A stretch of 10,698 bases of DNA. Source: an uncultured Chitinophagaceae bacterium. GTDB taxonomy: Bacteria > Bacteroidota > Bacteroidia > Chitinophagales > Chitinophagaceae. Positions 9,401-10,698 of this stretch are shown in pieces. Both the position numbers and the translations under genes were made by a program. Within the stretch, counting starts at the first letter, position 1. Each line of letters begins with the position of its first letter. The stretch lies in assembly GCA_903832075.1 (NCBI GenBank), contig CAILAF010000522.1, positions 1 to 10,698 on the forward strand. The letters run 5' to 3'. The notes below the pieces were generated by a model. The model saw only the letters and a program-made list of their open reading frames with translations, ran no database searches and was not told the DNA's origin.

Positions 9401-9758
9401 CAGATAATACGATTAGGTTATTTTCTAATACTTTGTAAGTAAGGTTTGTACCTGCAAAAATTGAATTCAGCACTTCAGTTACAAGCATATTTTGAACATT
9501 AACATCAACTTTAGGATTGGTTAATGAGATTGCATCGTCGTTATATAAAAACCGACAATTACTTTTCTTTTCAATTTGAATTAAAACGCTTTTTAACTCG
9601 ACAGAAGTTAGTTTAAGAGTAACTTTTGATTGTGAGAATCCTTTTGCAGAAACTTGCACTAATGAGATTATCAGTATGGCAATCGTTAATTTCATAACAA
9701 GCAGTACTTTAAGAATGTTCAATTTTTTAAATGCACTCTTAGATTTAGTTTTTTTCAT
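6423..9758 (-). CDS. SusC/RagA family TonB-dependent outer-membrane transporter with STN signalling domain
   Basis: This 1111-residue protein is a TonB-dependent importer of oligosaccharides. Residues 1-43 form a long signal peptide with a basic extension and a hydrophobic segment (about 23-37), ending near VSAKGFSQ. An internal Met22 (MKLTIAIL) could be the true start, but Met1 keeps the basic region common in these proteins. Domains in order: an STN domain (about 46-119), which in FecA-like systems touches the anti-sigma factor; a carboxypeptidase-regulatory-like beta-sandwich (about 128-200, ITGKVTGSNGEPVPSATVRV); a plug (about 205-335) with LYVVDG, 'DIESMSLLKDASSESIYG' and 'AANGVVLITTKKG'; then a 22-strand-type barrel ending in Phe (YNFGVNLSF). 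The STN domain and the FecR gene upstream point to control by an ECF sigma/anti-sigma pair rather than a hybrid two-component sensor. Together with the following susD-like gene it makes the import complex. Confidence 0.97.
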   Translation of the reverse strand: MKKTKSKSAFKKLNILKVLLVMKLTIAILIISLVQVSAKGFSQSKVTLKLTSVELKSVLIQIEKKSNCRFLYNDDAISLTNPKVDVNVQNMLVTEVLNSIFAGTNLTYKVLENNLIVLSAKDNIIQDIKITGKVTGSNGEPVPSATVRVKGTTVVTSADINGNFSIIAPDNATLIFSSIGYNEIEVAIAGRKIINVSLKESEKVLDQVVVIGYGSQRKIDVTGSVAQIKGDEIAKQSSFNPLSALQGKVAGLQVTNNGAPGAPPSLVIRGAGSVYGSTSPLYVVDGVWYSDISFLNSNDIESMSLLKDASSESIYGIQAANGVVLITTKKGKKNEKPTISYNAFVGNQVVTNQVDMAIGSQYETMINELNVLNGSAPTYASPSSSGNTDWYHQILRNALVNSHQISVLGGGEKSTYNLSAGYYHQDGLVKTNAFDRYTLHLKNDYQLAKFLKVGVNVAGIISKSQDIDGSIFHQLYAAAPNVPVYYADKSYGDPNDFQVGTSNQFNPQVTVDFFHHQTTTYKVTGSAFADLNLSKHFTFHSSIGGDFEQAEINQYSPIYKATLSQRATVSTLYVERDETRNWIIDNNLTYDNRFGDHSLKILVGQEAQQNKFYSLSASVNGVPSGNGNQYLSLGTPGTSNIGDAGSLYTVSSYFGRLNYSYKDKYSLTATLRGDGSSKFSGNNQWGYFPSVGLGWIITKEKFMQNQKLFDNIKLRGSWGKVGNVSVPANLSILTVTQNPGLIYVGGNGTTATGASIQTVVPPTTYWEKGVGTDIGLEVALIHHKLNAEVDWYNKKTENAIFAIPILASLGTTGGTIIGNQATFQNQGFEFLISWKDNIKKDWSYSISANAGFNDNKVLSVSTGANPIYEQVGTTGGSNWNTRTVVGSPIGEFYGLQVVGIFQSAADIANYKNASGAPIQPNAKPGDFKYKDVNGDGVVDGKDMVQLGNPNPKMVYGINTNLAYKAFDLTIDFQGVAGVQVYNANLGLRYGTENFTQDFYNNRWHGQGTSNVYPSANIGGGQNYLSNSFYVEDGSYFRIRNVQLGYTIPLSKLKNSGITKLRVYANAQNAFNFFKYRGFTPEISAGSPTAANIDQGVYPLYATYNFGVNLSF

Positions 9759-9784
9759 ACTTTTATTGACAATTAAGGTTAGGT

Positions 9785-9824
9785 AAATAAGAAAAGCTTG
9801 AATTCCGGGGTCGGAGTTGTTACA
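9785..9824 (-). promoter_or_regulatory. Candidate ECF sigma factor promoter for the susC-like operon
   Basis: On the minus strand TGTAAC occurs at 9824-9819, the type of AAC-containing -35 element that ECF sigma factors recognise. A GC-rich stretch with CCGACCCCGG follows, then AATTC about 15 bases downstream where a -10 would fall. Transcription would begin around 9785-9790, giving a leader of roughly 27-32 bases before the ATG at 9758. No standard Bacteroidota TAnnTTTG box is evident here, and the STN-SusC/FecR pairing predicts ECF control. The -10 element is not clearly defined, so the call is tentative. Confidence 0.35.
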
Positions 9825-9845
9825 AGTTTTTCAATTAATCCTTAG

Positions 9846-9869
9846 CGGGAAATGTTAGCGCATTTCCCG
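9846..9869 (+). terminator. Hairpin plus T-run oriented for plus-strand termination, between fecR-like and susC-like genes
   Basis: CGGGAAATG (9846-9854) and CATTTCCCG (9861-9869) pair perfectly around a six-base loop, TTAGCG. On the plus strand six T residues follow directly (9870-9875), which is the classic layout of an intrinsic terminator. All genes in the window run the other way. For minus-strand transcripts leaving the fecR-like gene, the hairpin is preceded by an A-run and followed by CTAAGGATTAATTG, without a U-tract. It could stop antisense transcription coming from the susC-like region, or act as a 3'-end hairpin for the regulator mRNA. Confidence 0.6.
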
Positions 9870-9912
9870 TTTTTTATCCATTAATAGGAGGAGCTTTTTT
9901 ATTCATGTGTAT

Positions 9913-10698
9913 TTATTTGGTGATTGTAATATTGTTTTTGTTTATGTTGAATTTAAATTTAGTTGTGTATTGCAATGCAGTTAAAGCCTGCTCAACAGTT
10001 TCTGTTTCAAAAGAACCTGTTAAATGTTCATGTTTCAAAGCATCACCTTCAATAAAAATATTTACAGCATACCATCTTTCCATTTTAGAAGCAACTTCTT
10101 CAAATGTTTCACTTCTAAATTCCAATTTATTTTCCACCCAAGATGTTTCAATGATTGTATTATTTACTGGCATGGTTGTTACATGACCTATAGCAACAAT
10201 AGGTTGTAACAGTTGAGCAAAACGATCGTCCTTTTTGTTATTATTTGTTTTTGTTGAATTATCAGAAGAAACAAGAGCATCATCCATCAATGTCAACTTT
10301 TCATTGGGGCTTAAATAAATTTTTTCATTTGGTCTGTCTTTCAATGTTACTTCTATTCTACCTCTTATTAAACTCGTTTCTGTTTTTTTCTCATTTGGAT
10401 AACATCTTACATTAAAAGCGGTTCCCAAAACCTTTATATCCATTTTAAGTGTATGAATAACAAAAGGTTTTTCAGAATTTTTTACAACATCAAAAAAAGC
10501 TTCTCCAAACAATGAAACTTCTCTTAATTTATTCCCATAATTATTATCATAGGTTAATTTACTCCCTGCATTTACCCAAACTTTAGTACCATCTGGCAAA
10601 ACAATGCTTGTTTTAGATCCATCTTTTGTAGTTATTTCACTTGCTTTAACAAGAGATTGAGACCCTTTAAAATTTGAATTTATAAAAAGTGAAATTGC
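9913..10698 (-). CDS. FecR-like anti-sigma factor, N-terminus cut by window edge
   Basis: FecR-type proteins sit in the inner membrane, hold an ECF sigma factor and receive the signal from the STN domain of an outer-membrane transporter. The frame is open from the stop at 9913 to the right edge, giving 261 residues that begin AISLFINSNF. A start at 10599 would need a TTG that encodes the conserved Leu of 'SIVLPDGTKVWVNAGSKL', so it is an internal codon and the gene begins outside the window. The visible part includes the periplasmic FecR domain (VLPDGTKVWVNAGSKL, 'VSLFGEAFFDV', 'VLGTAFNVRCYPNEKKTETS') and a C-terminal DUF4974-like domain (NKLEFRSETFEEVASKMERW, then 'LTGSFETETVEQALTAL'). The missing part should hold the sigma-binding N-terminal region and the membrane segment. 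An ECF sigma gene is expected just upstream, outside the window. It likely controls the adjacent susC-like operon. Confidence 0.93.
   Translation of the reverse strand, partial: AISLFINSNFKGSQSLVKASEITTKDGSKTSIVLPDGTKVWVNAGSKLTYDNNYGNKLREVSLFGEAFFDVVKNSEKPFVIHTLKMDIKVLGTAFNVRCYPNEKKTETSLIRGRIEVTLKDRPNEKIYLSPNEKLTLMDDALVSSDNSTKTNNNKKDDRFAQLLQPIVAIGHVTTMPVNNTIIETSWVENKLEFRSETFEEVASKMERWYAVNIFIEGDALKHEHLTGSFETETVEQALTALQYTTKFKFNINKNNITITK

Larger units (their letters stand above)
9759..9912 (-). other. Intergenic region between fecR-like and susC-like genes; probable start of the PUL transcript
   Basis: These 154 bases separate the regulator from the transport operon. They hold, in transcription order, a GC-rich 9-bp hairpin (9846-9869), a candidate ECF -35 element (9819-9824), an unusually GC-rich patch on the plus strand (CCGGGGTCGG, 9805-9814) in otherwise AT-rich DNA, and an AT-rich leader into the susC-like start codon. 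A 10-codon frame (9906-9874, MNKKAPPING) starts 6 bases after the fecR stop; I do not treat it as a gene. Confidence 0.6.

Noticed and set aside
9905..10186. Plus-strand 93-codon frame preceded by AGGAG-like bases at 9886-9893
   Set aside because: It is fully antisense to the fecR-like gene, whose protein matches its family closely. It follows directly on a plus-strand terminator-like hairpin, and its product shows no domain. Bacteroidota seldom depend on Shine-Dalgarno sites, so the purine run is weak evidence.
10597..10599. TTG at 10599 as the start of a complete 228-residue fecR-like protein
   Set aside because: The TTG encodes the conserved Leu of the LPDGTKVWVN motif, the frame stays open to the window edge, and the family needs an N-terminal sigma-binding and membrane region.
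1..10698. CRISPR array, tRNA or rRNA gene, insertion sequence or phage element
   Set aside because: I saw no spaced direct repeats, no tRNA-like or rRNA segments and no transposase or integrase. The only repeats are paralogous coding sequence and two hairpins.

Overview
The window is part of an AT-rich Bacteroidota genome. It carries a SusC/SusD-type polysaccharide utilisation locus (PUL) with every gene on the minus strand. The SusC with an N-terminal STN domain, the FecR-type anti-sigma factor ending in a DUF4974-like domain, the 'QVSAKGFSQ' signal peptide style and the low GC content point to a Chitinophagaceae- or Sphingobacteriia-like organism. That placement is an inference from family style, not from a marker gene.

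Layout in the direction of transcription, from right to left. A FecR-like anti-sigma factor (9913-10698) has its N-terminus beyond the right edge. A non-coding stretch (9759-9912) follows, with a GC-rich hairpin and a candidate ECF-type -35 element. Then come the SusC-like TonB-dependent transporter (6423-9758), the SusD-like lipoprotein (4881-6404) and two related LamG-fold lipoproteins (4008-4853 and 2855-3979), separated by 18-28 bases and probably one operon. A 161-base gap with a perfect 12-bp inverted repeat follows. The last two genes are tandem paralogous GH144 (Pfam 'Glycoamylase') enzymes: a lipoprotein with an extra N-terminal Ig-like domain (969-2693), and a shorter one with a plain signal peptide (1-966) whose C-terminus runs off the left edge.

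Likely working model. The characterised GH144 enzymes act on beta-1,2-glucan (founding member from Chitinophaga pinensis), so the best guess for the substrate is beta-1,2-glucan or a cyclic/sophoro-oligosaccharide relative. SusD and the LamG lipoproteins would capture the glycan at the cell surface. The lipid-anchored GH144 would cut it, SusC would import oligosaccharides with TonB energy, and the second GH144 would act after import in the periplasm. The STN domain of SusC and the FecR protein suggest that import is sensed and passed to an ECF sigma factor, whose gene probably lies just beyond the right edge. No beta-glucosidase or sophorose-processing enzyme lies in the window; it may lie past the left edge. 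The overall architecture is of a known kind. The less ordinary points are the duplication of both the binding-protein and enzyme genes, the different cellular addresses of the two enzymes, and the two hairpins.
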